Origin: Bacteroidota bacterium | Lineage (GTDB): Bacteria > Bacteroidota > Bacteroidia > Chitinophagales > LD1 | Direction: 5' to 3' | Length of the DNA: 64,000 nucleotides | Assembly (NCBI GenBank): GCA_947479455.1 | Contig: CANJZE010000013.1 | Location: 1 to 64,000 of the forward strand | Shown: positions 19,701 through 28,426 of the stretch, piece by piece | Layout: each line of letters opens with the position of its first letter | How positions within the stretch are numbered: the stretch's first letter is position 1 | Made by a program: the position numbers and the translations under genes | Notes under the pieces: generated by a model | Database searches by the model: none | Seen by the model: the letters and a program-made list of their open reading frames with translations, nothing else | What the model was told of the DNA's origin: nothing

Positions 19701-22700
19701 TAGTTACGCTTGCACCGTTGCAAATGGCAATGGCCGCTGGATTAATAATTGGAATTGGAAGTGGATTTACAGTAACTGTTCTGCTGGTTGTACCTATGCA
19801 AGCATTGGCATCAGTCACTGTAACATCATAGGTAGTAGTTGCGATTGGCGAAACGGTAATTGTCGCAGTAATCGAAGCATCGCTCCACAAGTAAGAAGTT
19901 CCTCCGCTTGCTGTAAGTGTTGTACTTGCTCCATTACAAATGGCCACTACTGCAGGATTAATAACTGCTGTTGGAAGTGTATTTACAGTTACCGTTCTGA
20001 TAGCTGTGGCTGTGCAAGTATTTGCATCTGTTACGGTAACAGTATAAGAAGTTGTAATAACAGGTGAAACAGTAATTGCAGCAGTGTTACCCGCATTGCT
20101 CCATAAATAATTTGTGCCTCCACTTGCAGTGAGTGTAGCACTTGCTCCATTGCAAATGGCTACAACCGCAGGGTTTATTATGGCTGTTGGAAGTGAATTT
20201 ACTGTTACTGTTCTTGTAGCTGTAGCGGTACATGTATTAGCATCGGTTACTGTTACAGTATATGAACTTGTAGTAACTGGCGAAACCGAAATTGCTGCTG
20301 TGTTAGCCGCATTACTCCACAAATAACTTGTTCCACCACTTGCAGTTAATGTTGCACTAGCACCATTGCAAATGGCAACAACTGCAGGATTTATTATTGC
20401 TGTTGGAAGGGTATTTACGGTAACTGTTCTGCTCGTGTTTCCTGTGCATGCATTTGCATCTGTCACTGTTACATCATACGTGGTGGTAATAATTGGCGAA
20501 ACAGTAATTGCTGCTGTGTTTGCCGCGTTACTCCATAAATAAGAAGTGCCTCCGCTTGCTGTTAATGTTGTGCTTGCTCCATTGCAAATTGCAACTACAG
20601 CAGGATTTATAATTGCTGTTGGAAGTGTATTTACCGTTACTGTTCTTGTGGCCGTGGCAGTACATGTATTTACATCTGTAACAGTTACGGTGTATGAAGT
20701 TGTAATTGCAGGAGAAACAGTAATTGCCGCAGTGTTACCCGCATTGCTCCACAAATAACTAGTTCCTCCACTCGCTGTAAGCGTTGCACTTGCACCATTG
20801 CAAATAGCAACAACAGCAGGATTTATTACTGGTATTGGAAGTGGATTTACCGTTACTGTTCGTGTGGCTGTTGCAGTGCAAGTATTAGCATCTGTAACAG
20901 TAACCGTATAAGAAGTTGTAATAATTGGCGAAACAGAAATTGCTGCAGTGTTACCCGCATTGCTCCACAAATAAGAAGTGCCTCCACTTGCGGTGAGGGT
21001 GGCACTAGCTCCATTACAAATAGCTACTACAGCAGGATTAATAATTGCCGTTGGAAGTGAATTAACTGTAACTGTTCGCGACATACTTGCGGTACAAAAA
21101 TTAGCATCGGTTACTGTAACCGAATAGCTTGTTGTAAGAACAGGCGAAACCGTTACAGCCGCTGTATTAGCCAAATTACTCCAGGCATAAGTATTTCCTC
21201 CACTAGCAGTAAGCGTTGCACTTGCGCCATTGCAAATAGAAACTGTAACAGGCGCAATGGCAGGCACAGGCACTGCATTTACTACCACATTAGTTACATC
21301 TGTTGCTGTACAACCCGGACCGTAAGTAACGGTTACAGAATAATTTCCTGCCATAACTCCGGTAGCACCGGCAAGCGTAGGGTTTTGTGCGGTTGATGTA
21401 TAACCACCGGGGCCATTCCAACTATAACCTGTTCCACCATTCGAAGAAGTTAGCGCAATAGTTTGCCCCGCACAAAATGGTCCTGAATTAGCGGCTACCG
21501 CAGTGGCTGTAGCTACTCCGTTTACAGTAATTGAAACAGCAACCGAGCAACCGAGATTATCAGTAACCGTCAATGAATAATTTCCTGCTGCTAAACTTCC
21601 AATTGAATCTGTCCCATTCACATTGTTATGTGTAGCAATAACGGTTCCTACTGAATTTGCCCAAACATAATCCCACGGAGCCGAGCCTTGACCGGTGGCT
21701 GCTATTTCTCCATCATTTAAACCACACGAAGCATTAGTGGTAGTAATGATTGGTTGCGCGCAACAAGCAAGTGCTGCTAAAAAATTTACAACAGGGTCGG
21801 TACCGCAGCCATTGCTACTCCAAATACCCGATTCAGAATCTCCGAGTGTATTAATGCCAACTTGTAAACTAGCTCCCGGTGTGCAAGCACCTGGAGGTTG
21901 AGTAGTTATTTGCCAGCAAAAAGTTCTTGGACAGGTTAAGCCTACGCCTTGGTCACCAAAATTATTCCCCGGATTTCCGTCTATTACAGCAGGTACAGAT
22001 GGATTACCTGAACTTGTTTCAAAGAAAAATCCCGGACCATAAGTACCAAAAGGAGTGTGCGAACTGGTTACGCTATTATAAAATCCCCAAAATCCTCCCG
22101 GGGGCGTAGTTGCGCAGGCTGCGGGAATTGAAGTTGGTGCAAGGGTTGCCACATTCCAACCTGCGCCAAAATTTAAATCAATACCATGTAACCAGTTAAC
22201 TGATGTTTGATTGTAATTTGAAACCGTGAAGCAAAAATTTACGGTTTGGCCCGCAGCATAAGTTCCGTTTACCGGTGGTGGAGTTACTTGCAAATCTTGT
22301 GCAAGCAAACAAGTAGCACAATCAAGATTATTGCGAATGTTCAAAATAAAATCACCTACATCGGCAGCATTACCTCCCGAAATTTGCAGGTAATAAAAAT
22401 CTCCGGGTGTAGTGGGCGAAAAAGTAGCAGCTAAACTACCACCTGCACCGGTAAAACAACCTAATGGAAGTAAAGCGTTGCAATTATTTCCATTGTATAA
22501 ACTTATGTTTGGATTGTTAAGCGCATTAGCCAAACTGGTAATAGACATTGCCAACTGCGTTCCTGTAGCTTGAAAGCGATACCAAACATCGGTAGCGGGG
22601 ATAGCGCATCCAACTACCGCGTTATAGGGATTTTCGGCAATGGCTCCTACATTACTCATTCCAAATGAAGTTAGTGCTCCGGTGGAAATAGTAGCTCCTG

Positions 22701-23706
22701 CGGTACATGGAGCGGGAGTGGGTAGCGCTCCTAAGTTACATGCAGCGAAACATATATCGGGAATAGGAGAGAGGCATGCGTTGTTTGGAGGTGGAGGAGG
22801 TAGGGAGCTATCGAAAATGCATAATGAAAAGGTTCCGTTATTATCGTTGCCGTATTCCCAAAAACGTACATACATTGTAGCTCCCGGGGCCAATCCTGTC
22901 AAATTTAAACTAGGCATTAATCCATTAGCACTATTATCATCATCACATTGTATAAGCGTAAAAGTTCCATTACAAGCGGTAGCAGAGTATACCGCCATTC
23001 CACCATCGGTAATTACTCCAGTGTTACCATCAAGTGTAACATTGCCTGATGCCGGAACAACAAAACTAAACCACACATCGCCTCCTGAATAACTGGCACA
23101 GCCTGGTGCCGGTACACCTGCGGTTGCTGTAGCATTGGCATTGGTATATTGAGTGTATGCGCAAGAATTAGTCACCGTAACCGGTATAGCTGCACAAGGA
23201 TTATCGTTTGCAGGAGGAGTTGGGGGAGTAAAAGCCGTAAGGCAAATTCCAAAAGTTCCGTTTCCGTTATTTCCGTATTCCCAAAAACGAATGTAAAGTG
23301 TAGCCCCCGGTGTTTGCCCTGCAATGTTTATTAATGGCATCAAACCATTCGGGCTATTATCATCATTACAACTAATCAAACTAAAAGTTCCATTGCAGGC
23401 AGTTGCAGAATAAACAGCCATACCACCATCTGTAATTACTCCTTGTATAGCATCAATAGTTACTGCGCCCGAAGCCGGCACGGTGAACGTGAACCATACA
23501 TCACCTCCTGAATAACTGGCACAACCCGGTGCAGGAACACCTGCTGTAGCTGTGGCATTGGCATTGGTATAAGTAGCGTAGGTACAAGTAGCGCTAACAG
23601 GTAATGGAATAGCTGCACAAGGGTCATCATTTGCCGGAGCTTGAGCAAATGTTCCTATAGTGCCAAGCAGCATAGCTGTTGCTAATAATAAAATTCGAAT
23701 GTTCAT
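16774..23706 (-). CDS. Giant secreted repeat protein (Ig/PKD-like and SprB-like repeats) with gliding-motility-associated type B C-terminal domain
   Basis: 2310 aa; signal peptide; two ~135-aa N-terminal repeats; nine ~72-aa ICNGAS units; about nine ~79-aa SprB-like units; C-terminal [17 protein letters not shown]...[10 protein letters not shown]...GWDGTYKG. Confidence 0.93.
   Translation of the reverse strand: [2310 protein letters not shown]
17290..19330 (-). repeat. Tandem SprB-like repeats (~79 aa each, about nine units) inside the giant adhesin CDS
   Basis: Repeated [52 protein letters not shown] pattern. Confidence 0.9.
19330..21274 (-). repeat. Nine tandem ~216-bp (72-aa) Ig/PKD-like units inside the giant adhesin CDS
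   Basis: Unit boundaries (ggaagtg..ttta) recur near 19757, 19974, 20190, 20406, 20623, 20836 and 21052. Confidence 0.9.
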
Positions 23707-23849
23707 GCCGTGAATGTGTGTGTTACAAAATAGAAGGTCAAATGTACAAAACTATGAATGGAATTAGCATTGGTATTTCAGGTAAAATCATACCACGCTT
23801 AATTTGATTTTTTTATGCATCCAATTAAATTCATGCTTTAAAATATGCT

Positions 23850-24872
23850 ATGCCAAACACTACCATTGAAACCGATGTTTTTTCCATTGAGCACTTAAAA
23901 AGCTGTAAAGGTTACGATCCTAAATTTATAGACGGTATTACAGCCATTACGTTGGATGTACTCAATCAAAAGCAGCAAAAAAATTTACCAAAAGTTTCGG
24001 GCGATATAAAAGGAATACTGAAGTACTCACGATTTAGTGTGTTATATAGCAAGCCTCGTAAACTTCCTTTTGTTTCTGCTGCCAACATTGATGGAAATTT
24101 GAAAGTGCAGTTAGAACGAAAAGGAAATTTCCAAACCGACCCACGAATAGAATCTTCAATTCAGCTAGACGATAAATTTTACGACCTCATTAAAGGTGGG
24201 GAAACAGAATTTGACATTGGGCACATGACTTCGAATAATGAAATGTGCTGGAGTGATGAGGCACGGACATTTGCCTCTGAAACTTTTCATTTTCCAAATA
24301 GCGTACCGCAAGCACCAAAGCTAAACAGAGGATTGTGGAGCAGTTTGGAGAGCTACATTTTAGATGAAGCAAAAGCAAAAAAGCGCAATCAAAAAATTTG
24401 TGTTTTCACCGGTCCCGTGTTGGATATTAACGACCCGCTCTATGTAAAAAATGAAACGTTTCAGGTGCCGCTTATGTTTTGGAAAGTTGTGGTGTTTAAA
24501 AAGAAGGATGGCATTTACACAACTGCTTTTGTCATGAGCCACGAAAAACGTTTACGCGAAATGAATTTGGTGAAAGACAAAAAGAAAAAACTGATTCGTG
24601 ATGTTACTGCACCCGATGATGAAGAAGCATTTCTGGATTTCCCATACAAAAAAGTATTTCAGGTTAATCTTGAGTTGGTTGAGAAACTTACAGGGCATAA
24701 ATTTAAATGGAGCAAAGTAAAACGAGTTGCGGTGCCTGATGATAAACTACAATTGAAAACAATTACCGCCACTGCCACCAGCGATGAAGCCAAAGCTGTT
24801 TCGCGCGATGCGCGCAGAAGAGGAGTGAAGGCGGTAAAGAGGACGGTGGCGAAAATGAACATGGTGTTATAA
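23850..24872 (+). CDS. DNA/RNA non-specific endonuclease (NUC family)
   Basis: 340 aa; FDIGHMTSNNEMCW resembles the DRGH-type active site; KICVFTGPVLDINDPLY, VPLMFWKVVVF. Confidence 0.85.
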   Translation: MPNTTIETDVFSIEHLKSCKGYDPKFIDGITAITLDVLNQKQQKNLPKVSGDIKGILKYSRFSVLYSKPRKLPFVSAANIDGNLKVQLERKGNFQTDPRIESSIQLDDKFYDLIKGGETEFDIGHMTSNNEMCWSDEARTFASETFHFPNSVPQAPKLNRGLWSSLESYILDEAKAKKRNQKICVFTGPVLDINDPLYVKNETFQVPLMFWKVVVFKKKDGIYTTAFVMSHEKRLREMNLVKDKKKKLIRDVTAPDDEEAFLDFPYKKVFQVNLELVEKLTGHKFKWSKVKRVAVPDDKLQLKTITATATSDEAKAVSRDARRRGVKAVKRTVAKMNMVL

Positions 24873-24908
24873 AGATAAACAGCAGTATTTTTAGCAGTAC
24901 TAGGCAGC

Positions 24909-24957
24909 AGCTCCCGCTGAAACAGACGGGATGAAACAAGTAAGCAGCCAATACAAA
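24909..24957. repeat. REP-like element, left copy: AGCTCCCGCTGAAACAGACGGGATGAAACAAGTAAGCAGCCAATACAAAA
   Basis: Inverted relative to 25404..25464. Confidence 0.8.
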
Positions 24958-24978
24958 ATACAGTAAGCAGAACAGTTG

Positions 24979-25019
24979 TATTCAATATTAAATCTTCAAT
25001 CTTAATTTTTAAATCACTC
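24979..25019. repeat. Heptamer array TATTCAA TATTAAA TCTTCAA TCTTAAT TTTTAAA TCACTC
   Basis: Period-7 framing ending at the ATG of yraN. Confidence 0.7.
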
Positions 25020-25388
25020 ATGGCTTCTCATAACGAACTTGGTAAAAAAGGCGAAGATGCTGCGGTTGAATTTCTTCAAAACAAAGGACACGAAATTCTG
25101 ACAAGAAATTATCGGTATAGCCGCGCTGAGATAGATATTATTTCAAAAGAAAACGGCATCATAATTTTTTCGGAAGTTAAAACCAGAAGCAGTAATCAAT
25201 TTGGTTTTCCTGAAGAGTTTGTGAGCGATAAACAGATTCGTTTAATCAAAGAAGCGGCTGAAGAATTTCTTTATGAGCACCACTTAGAAACCGAAGTGCG
25301 GTTCGATATTATTTCCATCACCATCAATCACAAAGGCGAAATAAAGATTAAGCATATTGAAGATGCTTTCTTCCACACGAACGACTAA
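25020..25388 (+). CDS. YraN / UPF0102 family endonuclease-like protein
   Basis: 122 aa; LGKKGEDAAVEFLQNKGHEILTRNYRYSRAEIDIISKE...IIFSEVKTRS. Confidence 0.92.
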   Translation: MASHNELGKKGEDAAVEFLQNKGHEILTRNYRYSRAEIDIISKENGIIIFSEVKTRSSNQFGFPEEFVSDKQIRLIKEAAEEFLYEHHLETEVRFDIISITINHKGEIKIKHIEDAFFHTND

Positions 25389-25403
25389 TTGTGATTTTAG
25401 GGA

Positions 25404-25464
25404 TTTTGTATTGACTGCAACTGCCGCTGCTTACTTGTTTCATCCCGCTTTCCTTAACGGGAGC
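25404..25464. repeat. REP-like element, right copy (inverted)
   Basis: Reverse complement AGCTCCCGTTAAGGAAAGCGGGATGAAACAAGTAAGCAGC..CAATACAAAA matches 24909..24957 apart from a short insertion. Confidence 0.8.
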
Positions 25465-25474
25465 TACTGGCTAC

Positions 25475-26719
25475 CTACTTCACTTTCTTCAACAGATAGT
25501 TCTCTACCATAAACACGGAAACATTTCGATTTTCATAGTAGTTCACCAGCTTGCCGTCTTTCGAATTTTTGCTAATGTCGAATTTATAACCGGTGCCGTT
25601 GAAGTGTTGAGTGGCTACATTGTTGATGAAATCTTTTCCATAATAGTTTAAGTTTTCAAGAATGAAGTTGAGCACATCAAAGCCAAGAAAGGAAAACTTC
25701 GAGGGCTCCTGACTGAAATTTGTTTTGAAGTTATTTTTGAAACTCAAGGTTTCGTTACGGGCAGAATCAAGATAGAATGCATCGGAAATTCGAGTAGAGA
25801 AATCGTTAACGTAATCTAATCGAAGAATATCGCCATTTAACCACGTTGGCATGCCGTAAACAATAATTCTCTTTGTTTTCAAATCGTCATGTAGCACGCG
25901 CAAGTTTCCATTCACGAAAGATTCTTCGAAAGAAGTGATGATCAAAATATTCGGCTTGTCGGTTTTTAGTTGTTCTACCGCAGATGTTTTCTTTCCATTC
26001 ACCAACATGGTTTTTGTGTTGAGCAAAGCAACGGTAAATTTTTGTGAAGCAGTTTTATTGAAAGCACGAAACAGCGAATCAAATCGCTGCGCTACACTCC
26101 AGCTTTTTTCTGCATCAGGAGTGTAAATAATAATGTTGCCACCGGCAAACGAATCAATAATAGAATTGAACAGAGCATCAACATGCGCATCAATGGTGGG
26201 CGAAAGTTTAAGGTGATAAGGATTATCGGCCGTTAAACTTTTAGAAGGAGAAAAGGGCTGAACGTTTATGATTTTATTCTGCTTACAATAGTCTGCAACC
26301 AACTTAGAACCAGAAACTGACATGGCTCCAATAATCACATCCGATTTTTTCAGTTCCTCTTTTTTCAAAAGTTCGGTGGTAACAGAATCGCTGTTATAGC
26401 AATCGTAAACTTTCAATTCAATTTTAAAACTATCGGTTGTTTCTCTTAATGCTTCAAGCGCGCCTTCATAAAAATCTAAAGCTATTACGGCATCTTCATT
26501 TAAGTGAATTCGGCTAGCGGTAAAAAAATCACGTGCGTTAGTAAAGCCATCTAATTTCTCAACAGTACTTTCTGTTTGAAAAGGAAGAATTAAACTAATG
26601 CGGTAAACGGAATCGGCTTGAGCAGAACAGATGAGAGACAATAGACAACAGACAACAGACAATGCAAGTTGACGGTTCGCGGTTCCCAGATAACAGTAAA
26701 AAAAAAACGTTTTTTTCAT
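25475..26719 (-). CDS. Exported periplasmic-binding / ABC-substrate-binding-like protein
   Basis: 414 aa; type 1 PBP-like fold features (YRISLILPF, VIIGAMSVSGSKLVADYCKQNKIINVQPFSPS); N-terminal signal peptide encoded by a heptamer array. Confidence 0.7.
   Translation of the reverse strand: MKKTFFFYCYLGTANRQLALSVVCCLLSLICSAQADSVYRISLILPFQTESTVEKLDGFTNARDFFTASRIHLNEDAVIALDFYEGALEALRETTDSFKIELKVYDCYNSDSVTTELLKKEELKKSDVIIGAMSVSGSKLVADYCKQNKIINVQPFSPSKSLTADNPYHLKLSPTIDAHVDALFNSIIDSFAGGNIIIYTPDAEKSWSVAQRFDSLFRAFNKTASQKFTVALLNTKTMLVNGKKTSAVEQLKTDKPNILIITSFEESFVNGNLRVLHDDLKTKRIIVYGMPTWLNGDILRLDYVNDFSTRISDAFYLDSARNETLSFKNNFKTNFSQEPSKFSFLGFDVLNFILENLNYYGKDFINNVATQHFNGTGYKFDISKNSKDGKLVNYYENRNVSVFMVENYLLKKVK
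26634..26696. repeat. Nine-unit heptamer array AGAGACA ATAGACA ACAGACA ACAGACA ATGCAAG TTGACGG TTCGCGG TTCCCAG ATAACAG
   Basis: Uninterrupted period-7 framing over 63 bp, within the 5' coding end of ORF 25475..26719. Confidence 0.85.
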
Positions 26720-26738
26720 TTTGTATTTGCCTTTAAAG

Positions 26739-26780
26739 TCCCCTTTAGGGATTTTGTTTCATCCCGCTTTTTTAGCGGGA
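26739..26780. repeat. Palindrome pair TCCCCTTTAGGGA and TCCCGCTttttTAGCGGGA, REP-like
   Basis: Contains GGGATTTTGTTTCATCCCGC, also present in split form at 25400..25447. Confidence 0.7.
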
Positions 26781-26786
26781 AGGGGT

Positions 26787-28328
26787 TTATTCCCATTCAA
26801 TAGTTGCCGGTGGTTTACTAGAAATATCATACACCACACGGTTCACGCCTTTTACATGGTTGATAATGTCGTTCGAAGTTTTTGCAAGAAACTCATAAGG
26901 CAAATGACTCCAGTCGGCTGTCATGCCATCGGTTGAATTTACTGCGCGTAAAGCTACCACGTGCTCATACGTTCTTTCATCGCCCATTACGCCAACGGTT
27001 TTAATAGGAGTAAGAATTGCACCCGCCTGCCACACATCATTATACAAATTGAATTTCTTTAAATTCTCAATGTAAATGTGGTCGGCTTCCTGCAATATTT
27101 TCACTTTCTCTTCGGTAATATCTCCAAGTATTCTCACCGCTAAACCGGGCCCTGGGAAAGGATGACGGTAAAGAATTTCGGGAACAAGCCCTAATTCTTT
27201 TCCAGCTTTGCGCACTTCATCTTTAAAAAGATTGCGCAGCGGCTCTACAATTTTCAATTTCAAAATATCGGGCAAGCCACCAACGTTGTGGTGCGACTTA
27301 ATAGTTTGTGACGGACCATTCACCGAAACACTTTCAATTACATCGGGATAAATAGTTCCCTGCGCCAACCATTTTACTTCGGGATGTTTGTTGGCTTCGT
27401 GTTCAAATACTTCAATAAATACACGACCAATTATTTTGCGTTTCTTTTCGGGGTCACTTTCACCTGCTAATTCTTTTAAGAATTTATGACCGGCTTTCAC
27501 CCCCTGCACATTCAATCCCATTTCTACATACTTACTCATTACGGTTTCAAATTCATCTTTGCGCAGCAAGCCGTTGTCAACAAAAATGCAAAGCAGATTG
27601 TCGCCAACTGCTTCTTCCAACAACAATGCTGCTACCGATGAATCAACACCACCGCTCAAACCAAGAATTACTTTTTCATTTCCTATTTGCGCTTTCAAAC
27701 TCTTCACGCTTTCTTCTACAAAACTTGCAGCGGTCCATTTGTGGGAGCAACCGCACACATCAAACAGAAAATTCGAAAGAATTTTTTGCCCTTCGGTGCT
27801 GTGATAAACTTCAGGGTGAAACTGTAAGGCATAAACAGGATTAGGAAAAACATTTTTCACTCCGCGAAAGGCAGCTACGTCAATAGAATCGCTTCCTGCA
27901 ATTAATTCAAATTTATCGCCAATGCTCTTAATGGAATCACCATGACTCATCCAAACCTGACAGTTGTCGGTAACGTTTTTAAGCAATGCATCGTCAGTGT
28001 TTTTTACTTGCAAATGTGCACGACCGTATTCGCGGGTATTGCTTTTTTCTACACTTCCGCCAAGTGTTTGAGCCATGAGTTGAGCGCCATAACAAACTCC
28101 GAGCAGGGGTTTAAAGGCAATCAGTTTTTCTACATCAACACGTGGAGCATCTATATCACGAACACTTGCCGGTGAGCCTGAAAGAATAATGCCTTTGATA
28201 TCGTTGGTTAACTCAGGAATTTTATTGTACGGATGAATTTCGCAATACACTTCGCACTCTCTTACTCTGCGTGCAATTAGTTGCGTGTACTGTGAACCAA
28301 AATCGAGGATGAGAATTTTTTCGGTCAT
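26787..28328 (-). CDS. guaA: GMP synthase (glutamine-hydrolysing)
   Basis: ORF 26787..28370, [24 protein letters not shown] start chosen; [24 protein letters not shown]-terminal PPATIEWE. Confidence 0.97.
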   Translation of the reverse strand: MTEKILILDFGSQYTQLIARRVRECEVYCEIHPYNKIPELTNDIKGIILSGSPASVRDIDAPRVDVEKLIAFKPLLGVCYGAQLMAQTLGGSVEKSNTREYGRAHLQVKNTDDALLKNVTDNCQVWMSHGDSIKSIGDKFELIAGSDSIDVAAFRGVKNVFPNPVYALQFHPEVYHSTEGQKILSNFLFDVCGCSHKWTAASFVEESVKSLKAQIGNEKVILGLSGGVDSSVAALLLEEAVGDNLLCIFVDNGLLRKDEFETVMSKYVEMGLNVQGVKAGHKFLKELAGESDPEKKRKIIGRVFIEVFEHEANKHPEVKWLAQGTIYPDVIESVSVNGPSQTIKSHHNVGGLPDILKLKIVEPLRNLFKDEVRKAGKELGLVPEILYRHPFPGPGLAVRILGDITEEKVKILQEADHIYIENLKKFNLYNDVWQAGAILTPIKTVGVMGDERTYEHVVALRAVNSTDGMTADWSHLPYEFLAKTSNDIINHVKGVNRVVYDISSKPPATIEWE

Positions 28329-28426
28329 GGCGCGAATATAAAAATACCACATCATGCGTGGGTGTGGCATCTTTCCTGTATCGTAAATTCGTGTAGGTTT
28401 GCGCCCAATTTTAAAATAAGATTTAC

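Noticed and set aside
20114-20758. Plus-strand ORFs 20114..20326 and 20546..20758 (two near-identical ~70-aa proteins)
   Set aside because: Antisense reading of the adhesin repeat units, exactly two repeat periods apart.
19330-21274. Regular ~216-bp repeats that could suggest a CRISPR or satellite array
   Set aside because: They sit in one uninterrupted 2310-aa frame and encode Ig/PKD-like domains; no short repeat/unique spacer structure.
24659-25021. Minus-strand 120-aa ORF with hydrophobic stretch
   Set aside because: Mostly antisense to the endonuclease gene plus the REP-like and heptamer region; no independent support.
24909-25464. Interpreting the inverted pair around yraN as an IS element
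   Set aside because: No transposase ORF between or beside the repeats and no obvious target duplication; kept only as a REP-like pair.
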